Shown: in pieces, positions 8,052-15,787 of the stretch
How the letters are laid out: the number at the start of each line of letters is the position of its first letter
Numbering within the stretch: position 1 is the first letter of the stretch
Assembly (NCBI GenBank): GCA_964492245.1
Contig: CAZBJJ010000029.1
Coordinates: forward strand, 1-22,967
From: CAZBJJ01 sp964492245
GTDB taxonomy: Bacteria > Spirochaetota > Spirochaetia > Treponematales > Breznakiellaceae
DNA length: 22,967 nucleotides
Direction of reading: 5' to 3'
The notes under the pieces: model-generated
Seen by the model: only the letters and a program-made list of their open reading frames with translations
Told to the model about the DNA's origin: nothing
Database searches by the model: none
Position numbers and translations under genes: made by a program

Positions 8052-8135
8052 GCGGCGGTGGTGGAATTGGTAGACACGCCAGCTTGAGGTGCTGGTACTC
8101 GCAAGGGTATGGAAGTTCAAGTCTTCTTCGCCGCA
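8052..8135 (+). tRNA. tRNA-Leu (anticodon GAG)
   Basis: A complete class II tRNA of 84 nt. The acceptor strand GCGGCGG pairs with TCGCCGC (last pair G-T) and the discriminator A is at 8135. The D-arm contains AATTGGTAGAC. The anticodon stem CCAGC/GCTGG encloses loop TTGAGGT with GAG at 8086-8088, reading CUC and CUU. A long variable arm (ACTCGCAAGGGT) and the TTCAAGT T-loop follow. The 3' CCA is not encoded and must be added enzymatically. It has its own promoter and terminator, a monocistronic unit. Confidence 0.95.
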
Positions 8136-8140
8136 GATTA

Positions 8141-8168
8141 AGCGCTGTCTTTAGGGCAGTGCTTTTTT
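8141..8168 (+). terminator. Intrinsic terminator of tRNA-Leu
   Basis: AGCGCTGTC pairs with GGCAGTGCT (with G-T wobbles) around a short TTTAG-type loop and is followed by TTTTTT. It starts five bases after the tRNA 3' end. Confidence 0.85.
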
Positions 8169-8192
8169 ATGTCTTTTTACCGCCTCTGCCGG

Positions 8193-8221
8193 TTGATTCC
8201 CAATAGAAATATATTTATCCT
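8193..8221 (+). promoter_or_regulatory. Promoter abutting the ORF at 8229
   Basis: TTGATT (8193-8198), 17 nt, then TATCCT (8216-8221). The expected start point at 8228-8229 coincides with the ATG at 8229, and no Shine-Dalgarno is present, so the transcript may be leaderless. Confidence 0.5.
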
Positions 8222-8228
8222 ATACACT

Positions 8229-8927
8229 ATGGCCAATGCTGAACTGGTAAAGCTTTTAGATTTTATTTTAAATCGTTGCGACCTTGCGGAGATTGATATT
8301 GTATCGGCCGCAGTGGTGCGAAGAAAACGCGACTTAGAGCTCTTTGCGCAGAGCGGTATGAGCGATCCCAATCGTTGGGCAGCCCAGACAGCCGAGACCC
8401 TGGGTACCAATTCCAGTGGTTTTGGCCTGGATTCCATTCGCAATTTGGTACACAATATGGTCGGCGAATTGCTTCATAAAGAGGCTCCCGAATTGAGCGA
8501 GGAGAATATTCAAACGCTCTTGTCCTCTTGGCTACCGGGCCCTAAGGAACAGGAGAAGGCCCTTCCCCGAGAGGCGGTACTTGCTATGGTAGAACAGTTT
8601 GTGGGCTTTTCGCATGGCCTTATGAGCGAGGAAGAGGATGCAGCCCTCCGCGAGCAATTTGGTGCCTGGCCCCAGACTTACTGGGAGGCCTTTCCGGCAG
8701 TGGTGCGCCAAGTGGTAACTGAATATTTAGAGGGCAATTGCGATGAGCAGGAGTATCGCGCCCAGCTCTTGGCGGCCGTCGACGTGAGCTGTGCAATTAA
8801 AAGTTCCCATCAGGATGATACCGATAAAAGGGAAGAAAAGGTCGAAACAGATCTGCAGGGCTATGTGGATAGCCCCGAGCTAAAACCGCGAAGTAAGAGA
8901 AAAAACAAGGATGATAAAAACAAATAG
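8229..8927 (+). CDS. Uncharacterised soluble protein with basic C-terminal tail
   Basis: 232 residues from ATG 8229 (MANAELVKLLDFIL). The frame is open to 8169, but the 20 extra residues are translated terminator/promoter DNA. No family is recognised. The body is mostly helical, acidic and without signal peptide or membrane segment; a long helical region around VRNLVHN/GELLHKEAPELSEE and LREQFGAWPQTYWEAFPAVVRQVV is aromatic-rich. The last 30 residues change to a Lys/Arg-rich low-complexity tail (KPRSKRKNKDDKNK), which could bind nucleic acid or membrane. The gene sits alone between the tRNA terminator and the structured element at 8933. The absence of a Shine-Dalgarno plus an adjacent -10 box suggests leaderless expression. 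Function unknown. Confidence 0.75.
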   Translation: MANAELVKLLDFILNRCDLAEIDIVSAAVVRRKRDLELFAQSGMSDPNRWAAQTAETLGTNSSGFGLDSIRNLVHNMVGELLHKEAPELSEENIQTLLSSWLPGPKEQEKALPREAVLAMVEQFVGFSHGLMSEEEDAALREQFGAWPQTYWEAFPAVVRQVVTEYLEGNCDEQEYRAQLLAAVDVSCAIKSSHQDDTDKREEKVETDLQGYVDSPELKPRSKRKNKDDKNK

Positions 8928-8932
8928 CTCAT

Positions 8933-9094
8933 GCCTTGGGGCTGGTGTTAACCCCGGGCCAGGGATTGCAGCGGTAGCCTTTTTTGGCCTTTGGCCAAAA
9001 AAGCTACAAGCGGAAAGCCCGACATGAATAAAATGTACTGTTATTTTTTAAATAGGACATTTTATTCATGGGGCCCCCAAAACCAGGTGCAGGC
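8933..9094. repeat. Structured intergenic element, possible dispersed repeat or ncRNA
   Basis: Between two convergent genes. The outermost possible pairs are GCCT (8933-8936) with AGGC (9091-9094), and TGGGG near 8937-8941 with CCCCA near 9075-9079. Inside, CGGGC (8955-8959) pairs with GCCCG (9017-9021) and encloses AGGGATTGCAGCG, a 15-bp bulged hairpin (8974-9007, arms GTAGC+TTTTTTGGCC with loop TTT) and AAGCGGAAA. A second hairpin has perfect 14-bp arms at 9023-9036 and 9057-9070. The purine-rich AGCGG/GGAAAGCCC flanks around a variable hairpin resemble intergenic repeats I recall from several phyla; that is recollection only. No ORF is supported here. Confidence 0.6.
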
Positions 9095-9117
9095 TTCGGT
9101 GTACTAGGAACATAAAA

Positions 9118-10701
9118 TTAATGTATTTGCTCTGGGTCGACCTCTAAATACGTGGAAAAAGCGATAAAAATTGCCTCATCAAAATGCACCCCCACCAAGC
9201 GCGAAAGGGATTTAAGGGCCTGAACCTTGTCCAAGGCTGTTCTGTAGGGGCGGTCGGAGGTGAGGGCATCGTAAATATCGGCAATACTTATAATCATCGC
9301 CTCCCAGGGGTAGTCCCCGGCTGCCTTGCCGTAGTAGCCGGTGCCATCGATTTTTTCATGGTGATAGCGAATAAGATCGCGGATACCGGCGAGGAAGTCC
9401 GAGTCATCTACAATTTCGTAGCCAATTTCGGTGTGGCGCTTAATTTCGATAAATTCGTCTTCGGTAAGTTTTTCGGGTTTATTGATGATGCTGTCGCTGA
9501 TGCCAATTTTACCGATGTCGTGCAGCATTGCCGCATAGCGGATACGGCGAATACTGTCGCTGGAAAGACCGAGGTTTTGGCCAATTCCCTCTGAATATTG
9601 CATTACCCGGTATGAATGCCCCTGGGTATATTCATCCTTGGCCTCTAAGGCCTTAGTTAAGGCGGTAATTGTGGAAAAATAACTGCGTTCCAGCTCGTCG
9701 TATACCAGGCGGGAATCGATTTCGGAGGCAAGAAAAGAGGCGGCAATTTCTAGGGTGTAGCGCTGTTCGACGCCGTATTCATTGCCATTTTCTGCCTTTC
9801 GACAAATGGTAATAACACCGAAGGTTTTGCGGTCGGTAAGTAAGGGGGCCGATACAAAGGAACCCTGTATAAAATCTTCTTCTTCTAAAACGGCAAAGGA
9901 GGGATGGCGATTTCTATCGGAAACGGCAATGGCCCGTTTGCGGTCTAGGGTTATGCCCGAGATTCCCTTGCCCAAGGGGAGTTGGGGCGGTGCGGTTTCT
10001 AGGCCGCGCCAAGAGTAGGGTACAAGCAGTTTTCGGTATTCGTCGTAGGCATAGTATACCGCTATATCGAAGGGGATTTCTCGGCCCAGTTCATCTAGGA
10101 TGCTCTGGAGCAGCTCTTCGGAATTGTTTTTTGTGCGAAGTCTTTGGGGAAATTCGGCCAGCTCTAAAAGGTTGCGCTGGCGCTCATCGGCGACCATGGC
10201 GGCATAGAGGTTTGTCTTTAGGCGCACACTCAATTGGCTTAAAAATTCATGGTCGCCCTGTTTAAGCTGGGCCTCGCTGTCGGGATGGGAAAGCAAGATA
10301 AAGCCCAAAAGGCGAAAGCGATGCACAATGGGCAGTATCCAGCGGGCCTGGTATATTTCGGTGAGCAATTGCTCTAATAATGGCTCGTTTATTTGGTATT
10401 CATTGAAAAAGTCTATCAGGGAGCTGCCGGAATCTTTCATGGCCAGGCAGGCAATAAAAAGCGATTCTTCGGGGATAGAGCTAATCCCTTCCTGGTCCAG
10501 CTCCCTATATTCTCTGTTTTCGTTGACGTAGGCGAAAAGGCGCGCGGACCAGCCTTTTATATATTCATTTATTTTAGCTATTGCAATTTCGGCCAAGGAG
10601 GCGCTCGTTTTCCAATCGTCAATTTCTTCCAAACTAAAGGTCGCGCTAAAGTCGTCAAATTGAGAGTCGGTTTCAAAGTTCAATACGACGTTTTTATTCA
10701 T
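9118..10701 (-). CDS. GAF / HD-GYP-type phosphodiesterase, putative cyclic-di-GMP hydrolase
   Basis: 527 residues. Residues about 75-175 look like the second half of a GAF-like sensor domain (RWILPIVHRFRLLGFILLS). A clear GAF domain spans about 195-335 (GKGISGI, FVSAPLLTDRKTFGVITIC). The HD-GYP domain covers about 340-520: GHSYRV (H362), HDIGKIG (H394, D395), HTEIGYEI, HHEKIDGTGYYG (H447-Y457) and DIYDALTSDRPYR (475-487). These residues bind the metals of cyclic-di-GMP phosphodiesterases. The GYP tripeptide is GYY here; the metal ligands are kept, so activity is plausible but unproven. No membrane segment, so probably cytoplasmic. AAAGGA lies nine bases before the ATG, and the gene starts 25 nt after htrA, so it is probably co-transcribed with that protease. 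Confidence 0.88.
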   Translation of the reverse strand: MNKNVVLNFETDSQFDDFSATFSLEEIDDWKTSASLAEIAIAKINEYIKGWSARLFAYVNENREYRELDQEGISSIPEESLFIACLAMKDSGSSLIDFFNEYQINEPLLEQLLTEIYQARWILPIVHRFRLLGFILLSHPDSEAQLKQGDHEFLSQLSVRLKTNLYAAMVADERQRNLLELAEFPQRLRTKNNSEELLQSILDELGREIPFDIAVYYAYDEYRKLLVPYSWRGLETAPPQLPLGKGISGITLDRKRAIAVSDRNRHPSFAVLEEEDFIQGSFVSAPLLTDRKTFGVITICRKAENGNEYGVEQRYTLEIAASFLASEIDSRLVYDELERSYFSTITALTKALEAKDEYTQGHSYRVMQYSEGIGQNLGLSSDSIRRIRYAAMLHDIGKIGISDSIINKPEKLTEDEFIEIKRHTEIGYEIVDDSDFLAGIRDLIRYHHEKIDGTGYYGKAAGDYPWEAMIISIADIYDALTSDRPYRTALDKVQALKSLSRLVGVHFDEAIFIAFSTYLEVDPEQIH

Positions 10702-10726
10702 GTTTTCTATCCTTTAATAAAATAAA

Positions 10727-11965
10727 TTATTTACGGTTAAGAGAGGAGGCGCGGTCTGACAATTTAATTTTTGTTGCCTTGCGTACATTGTCTCGAATAT
10801 ATTCGATATCCACTATTTCGCCCGGTTTATTGTCCTCTAGGGCGGCATAGAGATCTGCCAGCTTTGTAATTTCCACGCCATCTACCTTTGTTATAATATC
10901 GCCACCGAGGTATATAATACTGGAACCGTAGCGCACGGCCTCGGTACCCGCTTTTAGGCCAGCTGCCTCGGCAAGGCCCCCCTGCTTTAATTGGGAAATT
11001 AATAGGCCATTGTTCACGGGCAGGCGGGCATAATTTACTAGGGAGGGGAAGAGCTGGACCATGTTCGCATCTATCCAGCCCCGCCGCACGCGCCCATACT
11101 GTATAAGTTCGGAGACAACGCGTTTGGCCGTGTTTACCGGTACGGCAAAGCCTATGCCCACCGAGCCGCCAGAGGTGGAGTAAATCATGGTGTTTACGCC
11201 AATCATCTTGCCCGAAGAATCGATAAGGGGCCCCCCTGAATTGCCGGGATTAATTGAGGCATCGGTCTGAATCATGTCGCGAATGACGTTGTTGCGCGAT
11301 GTCTGAACAGGGCGGCCTAGGCCCGAGACGATGCCCACAGTGAGGGTGCGCTCTAGGGCAAAGGGGTTGCCAATGGCCAATACTTTTTGCCCCACATTCA
11401 GCTTGCTGGATTCGCCAAAGGGGATGGTGTGTAGTTCTATGTCTTTTGGGGGATTAAATTTAAGCACTGCCAGGTCGTTTTCGCTGTCGCTGCCAATTAA
11501 TGTGCCCTCGTACTGGCTGCCATCGGCAAGGGTGATAAGTATTTTATAGGCCTTTTCTACGACATGGTAGTTGGTAAGTACGTAGCCGCGGGTATCGATT
11601 ATACTGCCGGAGCCCGAGCCCCCATCCTGGGGAACCGGTTCTAAAAACCAGTTGATGGCGACGGTTTCGGTTGTAATATTGACCACAGCAGAGTTGAGCT
11701 CGTTGTATATGCGAATGTTTTCCTGCTCGTCCGGGCTAAAGCGATTAAAATCGCCATTGGCTATGGGCCGGAGTATGGGGCTGGATTCCTGCAGTACAAA
11801 GTCTTCGGTCTTTTTAAGCGCATTGTTCTCTGCCAGCGAGTGTTTAGCCGCCGCAGTACTGTGGCTTTTAGAAGGCAAAAGGCTCAAGCCAATAGCCAGT
11901 AAAAAGGCTACACTGGCGCTCGCCAGTGTAATAAGAATTACCTGACCCTTGCTATATAGTTTCAT
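10727..11965 (-). CDS. htrA: HtrA/DegP-family periplasmic serine protease
   Basis: 412 residues. One N-terminal membrane segment (about 8-30, VILITLASASVAFLLAIGL) acts as a signal anchor, placing the protease in the periplasm. The trypsin-like domain carries His134 (LTNYHVVE), Asp164 (SENDLAVLKF) and Ser243 (NPGNSGGPLI), a complete catalytic triad. A single PDZ domain occupies about 305-400 (GLLISQLKQGGLAEAAGLKAG, GGDIITKVDGVEI), the DegS-like layout rather than the two-PDZ DegP form. The family degrades or refolds misfolded envelope proteins. It is transcribed divergently from an envelope lipoprotein and two barrel genes. There is no Shine-Dalgarno; the ATG follows a -10 box by nine bases. 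Confidence 0.94.
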   Translation of the reverse strand: MKLYSKGQVILITLASASVAFLLAIGLSLLPSKSHSTAAAKHSLAENNALKKTEDFVLQESSPILRPIANGDFNRFSPDEQENIRIYNELNSAVVNITTETVAINWFLEPVPQDGGSGSGSIIDTRGYVLTNYHVVEKAYKILITLADGSQYEGTLIGSDSENDLAVLKFNPPKDIELHTIPFGESSKLNVGQKVLAIGNPFALERTLTVGIVSGLGRPVQTSRNNVIRDMIQTDASINPGNSGGPLIDSSGKMIGVNTMIYSTSGGSVGIGFAVPVNTAKRVVSELIQYGRVRRGWIDANMVQLFPSLVNYARLPVNNGLLISQLKQGGLAEAAGLKAGTEAVRYGSSIIYLGGDIITKVDGVEITKLADLYAALEDNKPGEIVDIEYIRDNVRKATKIKLSDRASSLNRK

Positions 11966-11974
11966 AATAACTTA

Positions 11975-12003
11975 ACTATAATAGTCATTTGGCATCAGGT
12001 AAA
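11975..12003 (-). promoter_or_regulatory. Promoter of htrA
   Basis: On the minus strand TTTACC (12003-11998), 17 nt, then TATAGT (11980-11975). The expected start near 11968 leaves a leader of only about three bases before the ATG at 11965. An overlapping TATTAT (11983-11978) is an alternative -10. Confidence 0.5.
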
Positions 12004-12038
12004 GACCCGAAGTCACTCTAGGGGAAATATATTGACTG

Positions 12039-12047
12039 TGATATAAT
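12039..12047 (+). promoter_or_regulatory. Extended -10 promoter of the FecR-propeller gene
   Basis: TGATATAAT is a perfect extended -10 element. The -35 position (12019-12024) is poor, which is usual for extended -10 promoters. Six bases separate TATAAT from the ATG at 12054, so the predicted transcription start is the A of the start codon. Confidence 0.65.
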
Positions 12048-12053
12048 CAGGTT

Positions 12054-14003
12054 ATGAAGCGTTTAAAATTTCCTCTCCTTTTTCTGCTAATAGGGGGGCT
12101 TGTTCTTAACCTTTATTCCTGTAAACGGGCAAAGCTCCCCGTTGCCGAAGAAAGGGTGGAAGATGAAGAGGTCCTAGAACCCACTATAGCAGACTTGGCG
12201 GCAGAGGCTGTTTTTTTACAGGGCGATGTTTTTTTAATAAAAGACCGGCAAGAGAGCCCCTTAGAGCTTGGGCAGGTTTTAGAACCTGGCGATATAGTGC
12301 GTACAGCTCCCTATGCGTCGGCCGAGTTTAGCCTGGGAACAGCTGGCAGTATTCGGCTTTTGCCCGAAACCCAGTGGCGCTTAGACGGCTCTGTCGGGGC
12401 AAATATGTCTTTGTTAAAAGAGGGAATAGCCCTTATTAAACTGCGCAAACTAAAAGATATTGAACAGATAAGCCTTTCTACGCCAAGTTCAGTGATGGGG
12501 GTGCGGGGAACGAGCTTTATGGTTCAGGCCGATAAAACAGGCAGGACCATTTTGGCGGTTCAAGAGGGGGCGGTGGCCATGTTGCCAGCGAGCCCTTTAG
12601 TAAAAGGGATTGTGGATGGCTCGGTGGCCAGTGCTAAGTCTCGGGCGGTGCTTACTACTGCGCTGAATTTAGCTTCAAGGGTGGAGGCTGGGCAAGAGCT
12701 TGAGCAGGCGGCAGCGGTAGTGGAAGCAGATATCGATATGGCCCTTGGGGAGCTGCTTATCCATGCCGAAGAATTGCGTGTAGATTGGAGCCATGTATCC
12801 GATGCAGATATTCAATTGGAAGAAAGTATAGGCGCACAGGAACGCGAGAGTTTTAAAAAGCTTTTGGCCTGGGAGAGTTCTAAGCCCCTGAGCGAAGAAA
12901 ACAAAAAAATACTGGAACTTCTGCCCCATCTTAGGGAACCCGGCCAAGAAGATTGGCTTATCCCTGCGGCCCTGCCCATGGAGCGGATATATCCACCTAA
13001 AGTCGAGAAAAAACCGGCAGTCGATTCGGCTCTAGCCTGGACTACAAAGCTCTCTGCCTATCCCATTGCCGACCCCCTTACTCGGGTGGGCAATGTAATT
13101 ATTGCGCGCACCCAGGATGGCAGCGTGCACGCTGTCGACGAGGCGGGCAGTATACTCTGGCAGGATAGGGGAAAGAGCGAGGCAGTTACCGCCCTGCCCG
13201 ATGCGGTAGCCCTGGTGAGTGCGGGGAATATTCGTATTTTAGACCCCAAAACGGGCAGGGAAAGGGGGGGCTGGTCCAGCGAGACGGGCACTTCCAACGA
13301 TTCTTCCAATGTTACTTCTACCAGCAAACCGGTACCGGTGCCCGAGGGCCTTGCCATGCTCACGCCGCGGGGCATTGCGGTTGTGCGGGCAGAAAACGCC
13401 GCATTAATTCGCGAAATAATAATTCCCGGCGGCTTTAGTTCGGCACCGGTCTTGGCAGGGCGGGAGCTGGTTGTTATGTCGGCCAGTGGGGAGCTTCTTA
13501 TTATTGATGTCGAGGGCGGGCAAGTAAAGGAAAAAATGCCCACTCCGCTCTCTGGGCCCTGCCTTTTGCCCCGCTGGGCAGATCCCGTTTTGCTTTTGGC
13601 CTCGCGCGCGGGAACGGTAATTTCGGTCGATTTGGAAAATAGGCTTATAAACTGGGAGCGCTCCCTAAAAAAAATGTTAAATGGCGATATCGAGGTGGGC
13701 GAGGGGAATATTTATCTTCAGACCCAGGATTCGCTGTTGTACATTATCGATATAGACAGCGGTGCCGATGCAGTGCGGCCCCTGAGCAAGGTGGACTCGC
13801 CCCCACTATTGGCCTCGGGGGTTCTGTACTATGGCACCGACGATGGAAAAATAATTGCATTAAACCCTAAAACACTCGCCGTCATTCGCAGCATTGATAT
13901 TGGCGAAGCGGTGAGTGTGCGCCCCATTCTGCTGGGCGAAAATCTGTATGCAGGTACCCGAACCGGTAGAATTATCCGTATAAATAAAATTGCTCGCCCT
14001 TGA
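12054..14003 (+). CDS. FecR-domain lipoprotein with C-terminal beta-propeller
   Basis: 649 residues. The signal peptide MKRLKFPLLFLLIGG ends in LYSC with lipidated Cys23. Residues about 52-178 form a FecR-type domain (FLQGDVFLI, LEPGDIVRTAPYASAEF, TPSSVMGVRGTSF at 143-155). A helical Glu/Ala-rich linker covers about 185-300. From about 330 to the end there are five or six beta-propeller blades of the PQQ/BamB type, each like GSVHAVDEAGSILWQ or GKIIALNPKT. The domains suggest a membrane-tethered scaffold, perhaps in envelope assembly; no enzyme motif is visible. FecR domains elsewhere act in signalling or peptidoglycan-linked surface structures. It heads a cluster with two Wzi-type barrels and is divergent from htrA. 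No Shine-Dalgarno is present and the promoter abuts the ATG. Confidence 0.85.
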   Translation: MKRLKFPLLFLLIGGLVLNLYSCKRAKLPVAEERVEDEEVLEPTIADLAAEAVFLQGDVFLIKDRQESPLELGQVLEPGDIVRTAPYASAEFSLGTAGSIRLLPETQWRLDGSVGANMSLLKEGIALIKLRKLKDIEQISLSTPSSVMGVRGTSFMVQADKTGRTILAVQEGAVAMLPASPLVKGIVDGSVASAKSRAVLTTALNLASRVEAGQELEQAAAVVEADIDMALGELLIHAEELRVDWSHVSDADIQLEESIGAQERESFKKLLAWESSKPLSEENKKILELLPHLREPGQEDWLIPAALPMERIYPPKVEKKPAVDSALAWTTKLSAYPIADPLTRVGNVIIARTQDGSVHAVDEAGSILWQDRGKSEAVTALPDAVALVSAGNIRILDPKTGRERGGWSSETGTSNDSSNVTSTSKPVPVPEGLAMLTPRGIAVVRAENAALIREIIIPGGFSSAPVLAGRELVVMSASGELLIIDVEGGQVKEKMPTPLSGPCLLPRWADPVLLLASRAGTVISVDLENRLINWERSLKKMLNGDIEVGEGNIYLQTQDSLLYIIDIDSGADAVRPLSKVDSPPLLASGVLYYGTDDGKIIALNPKTLAVIRSIDIGEAVSVRPILLGENLYAGTRTGRIIRINKIARP

Positions 14004-14028
14004 GACCTGCCCCTATTCGTGCTATTTT
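14000..14028 (+). promoter_or_regulatory. Promoter of the first Wzi-family gene
   Basis: TTGAGA (14000-14005), 17 nt, then TATTTT (14023-14028), which is also an extended -10 (TGC before it). The -35 box contains the stop codon of the upstream gene. Eight bases separate the -10 from the ATG at 14037, so the leader would be about two bases. Confidence 0.6.
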
Positions 14029-14036
14029 AAACCTAT

Positions 14037-15776
14037 ATGACCCAATCGCCTGCTAAAAAAGTTTTATTTGCCCTTTTTTGCTTTTTAAGCCTTGCCCTGT
14101 CTGCCGAGGAATTGCCTTCGGGCAGCTTTCCGCTGGGGCATGCTGTCTATGCAGAGTTGCGCCAATTGCTGCGGGCCAATGGCCAGCCCCTGTATTCCTG
14201 GGCCCTGCCCTTCGATGCCAACGAGATTTTAAATATATTGATGGCTATACCCGAAGAAAATTTGGATGATGCCTCCCTGGCGCTGTATGACCGCATTGCT
14301 GGGCGTTTGCGGGGCCAGGGAGGGGATGCTCCAAGCGATACCGCTGGCCGGCGAAGTCGGACGGGCCCCTGGCTCTTTAGGGAAGGCCCCCTTTCCTTTG
14401 CGGCCGACCCAGTTTTTTCGCTGCAGGGCCGCTTTCGCGCCAGCCAAACTGCAAACTGGGGCGAAAGCCAAACAAATGGCTGGGGCGATTTTCGCAACGA
14501 AGCGCCCCTTTTGGGCCTTCCCATGGAGGTGGACTTCGCCGGCAACTTACAGCTGGTCCTCGACGCAGATATCCGCAACAGCCCCGCCGCCTACGACCAG
14601 GCCCCGGGCCCGCTGGCTTCGAACCTTATTCTTGCCCCCACCGATGTGGACTTAAGCATTCCCTATCGCGCCTTTATTGCCAGTGGCGGGCCCTGGTGGA
14701 GCTTTCGGCTGGGGCGCGACCAGATAAGCTATGGGCTGGGCCACAGCGGGAACCTGGCCATTAGTGCAAACCCCGACTATTACGACTTTGCCCGCCTTAG
14801 CCTTTTTTCGCCCTCTTTGCGCCTTACCAGCCTTATTAGCCAGCTGCCCCTGGATTTGAGCATACTCGATACTGCTTCCAGCTATCTTCGACAGGGGGAT
14901 ACAGCACCTTTAATCGGAAATGAATTTAACATTCACCGTTACCTCTATTATACGCGCCTAGATATGCGCCTGTTTAAAAAAATAGGGCTTTCGATGGGCC
15001 AGGGGGCCCTGGTGGGAGATTCTCCCTTGGAACTGCGCTATTTGAATCCCGCAATTATCCACCACAGCCAATGGGCCTGGAACAATTACCCCCGCAAAGC
15101 CGGCGATTTAGTTGGCTCTCTAATGACCCTGGATATTGATGTAGCCCTGCCTTTGGGCCTGGGCCTATATGGTCAGTTCACTATGAACGAGTTTACCACT
15201 AAAACCGAGCGGGAACTGTACCACAACGACAGTACCCCCGATAGCATTGGCTTTTTAGCAGGCCTAGAGTGGGCCGGCTTTGTGGGCACCAGACCGGCGA
15301 GCCTGGCCTTTGAGTTTCTCTGGGGCAGCCCCTATTACTATTTACTGAGCTCTCCCTTTTCCAGCTTTATTTGGATGAACCGCCGCTCCGAGCTCGCCCC
15401 CGGCGGTAAGCGCGACCAACATGTGGCCTGGCTGGGCCACCGCGATGCCCGCGACTGCCTGGCATTTTACCTTATGGGCAAGCTGGAAGACGAGAGCCGG
15501 GCCTATTCCGCAAACCTGGCTTGGAAGCTGCGGGGCGAACATGCAGACCTTGTCTACGACTATGTTAAATCGGTGGCGGCCGCCAATGCAGCTACCCCCT
15601 CGGGAGCGGTAGAGCAGGAGCTCTCCTGTTCAGTTGGCCTAAACTGGCGTTTGTTCAGCAAGCTGTCGGCCGGCGGTACTGCGGCAATGGGCCTTGTTTT
15701 TTCATCCATAGACGAATATTCGCCTTGCTTAGAGGGGAAGGTTTCGCTATATATATCATACCTTGTGTTAAAGTAA
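14037..15776 (+). CDS. Wzi-family (capsule-assembly-like) outer-membrane barrel protein 1
   Basis: 579 residues with a signal peptide (MTQSPAKKVLFALFCFLSLALSA, cleavage near 22/23). A short N-terminal helical module (HAVYAELRQLLRANGQ) precedes many amphipathic strands rich in Trp, Tyr and Phe, with motifs such as FRLGRDQISYGLGHSGNL and ELRYLNPAIIHHSQWAWNN that resemble the Wzi/capsule-assembly outer-membrane family. The end, VSLYISYLVLK, is an aromatic-rich terminal strand as in barrels, though it ends in Lys. In Enterobacteria Wzi anchors capsule at the surface; whether this spirochaete makes a capsule cannot be judged, so the function here is inferred from fold only. The gene has a promoter of its own and no Shine-Dalgarno. 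It is richer in G+C than the genes at 1-5 kb. Confidence 0.72.
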   Translation: MTQSPAKKVLFALFCFLSLALSAEELPSGSFPLGHAVYAELRQLLRANGQPLYSWALPFDANEILNILMAIPEENLDDASLALYDRIAGRLRGQGGDAPSDTAGRRSRTGPWLFREGPLSFAADPVFSLQGRFRASQTANWGESQTNGWGDFRNEAPLLGLPMEVDFAGNLQLVLDADIRNSPAAYDQAPGPLASNLILAPTDVDLSIPYRAFIASGGPWWSFRLGRDQISYGLGHSGNLAISANPDYYDFARLSLFSPSLRLTSLISQLPLDLSILDTASSYLRQGDTAPLIGNEFNIHRYLYYTRLDMRLFKKIGLSMGQGALVGDSPLELRYLNPAIIHHSQWAWNNYPRKAGDLVGSLMTLDIDVALPLGLGLYGQFTMNEFTTKTERELYHNDSTPDSIGFLAGLEWAGFVGTRPASLAFEFLWGSPYYYLLSSPFSSFIWMNRRSELAPGGKRDQHVAWLGHRDARDCLAFYLMGKLEDESRAYSANLAWKLRGEHADLVYDYVKSVAAANAATPSGAVEQELSCSVGLNWRLFSKLSAGGTAAMGLVFSSIDEYSPCLEGKVSLYISYLVLK

Positions 15777-15787
15777 AAGGAAGGTTT

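Noticed and set aside
8169..8228. Upstream ATG for the unknown gene at 8229
   Set aside because: This stretch is the tRNA terminator tail and a promoter; ATG 8229 fits the promoter and gives a sensible N terminus.
15725..15787. Upstream start of the second barrel protein
   Set aside because: It overlaps the end of the first barrel gene; ATG 15788 has a strong Shine-Dalgarno and a proper signal peptide.
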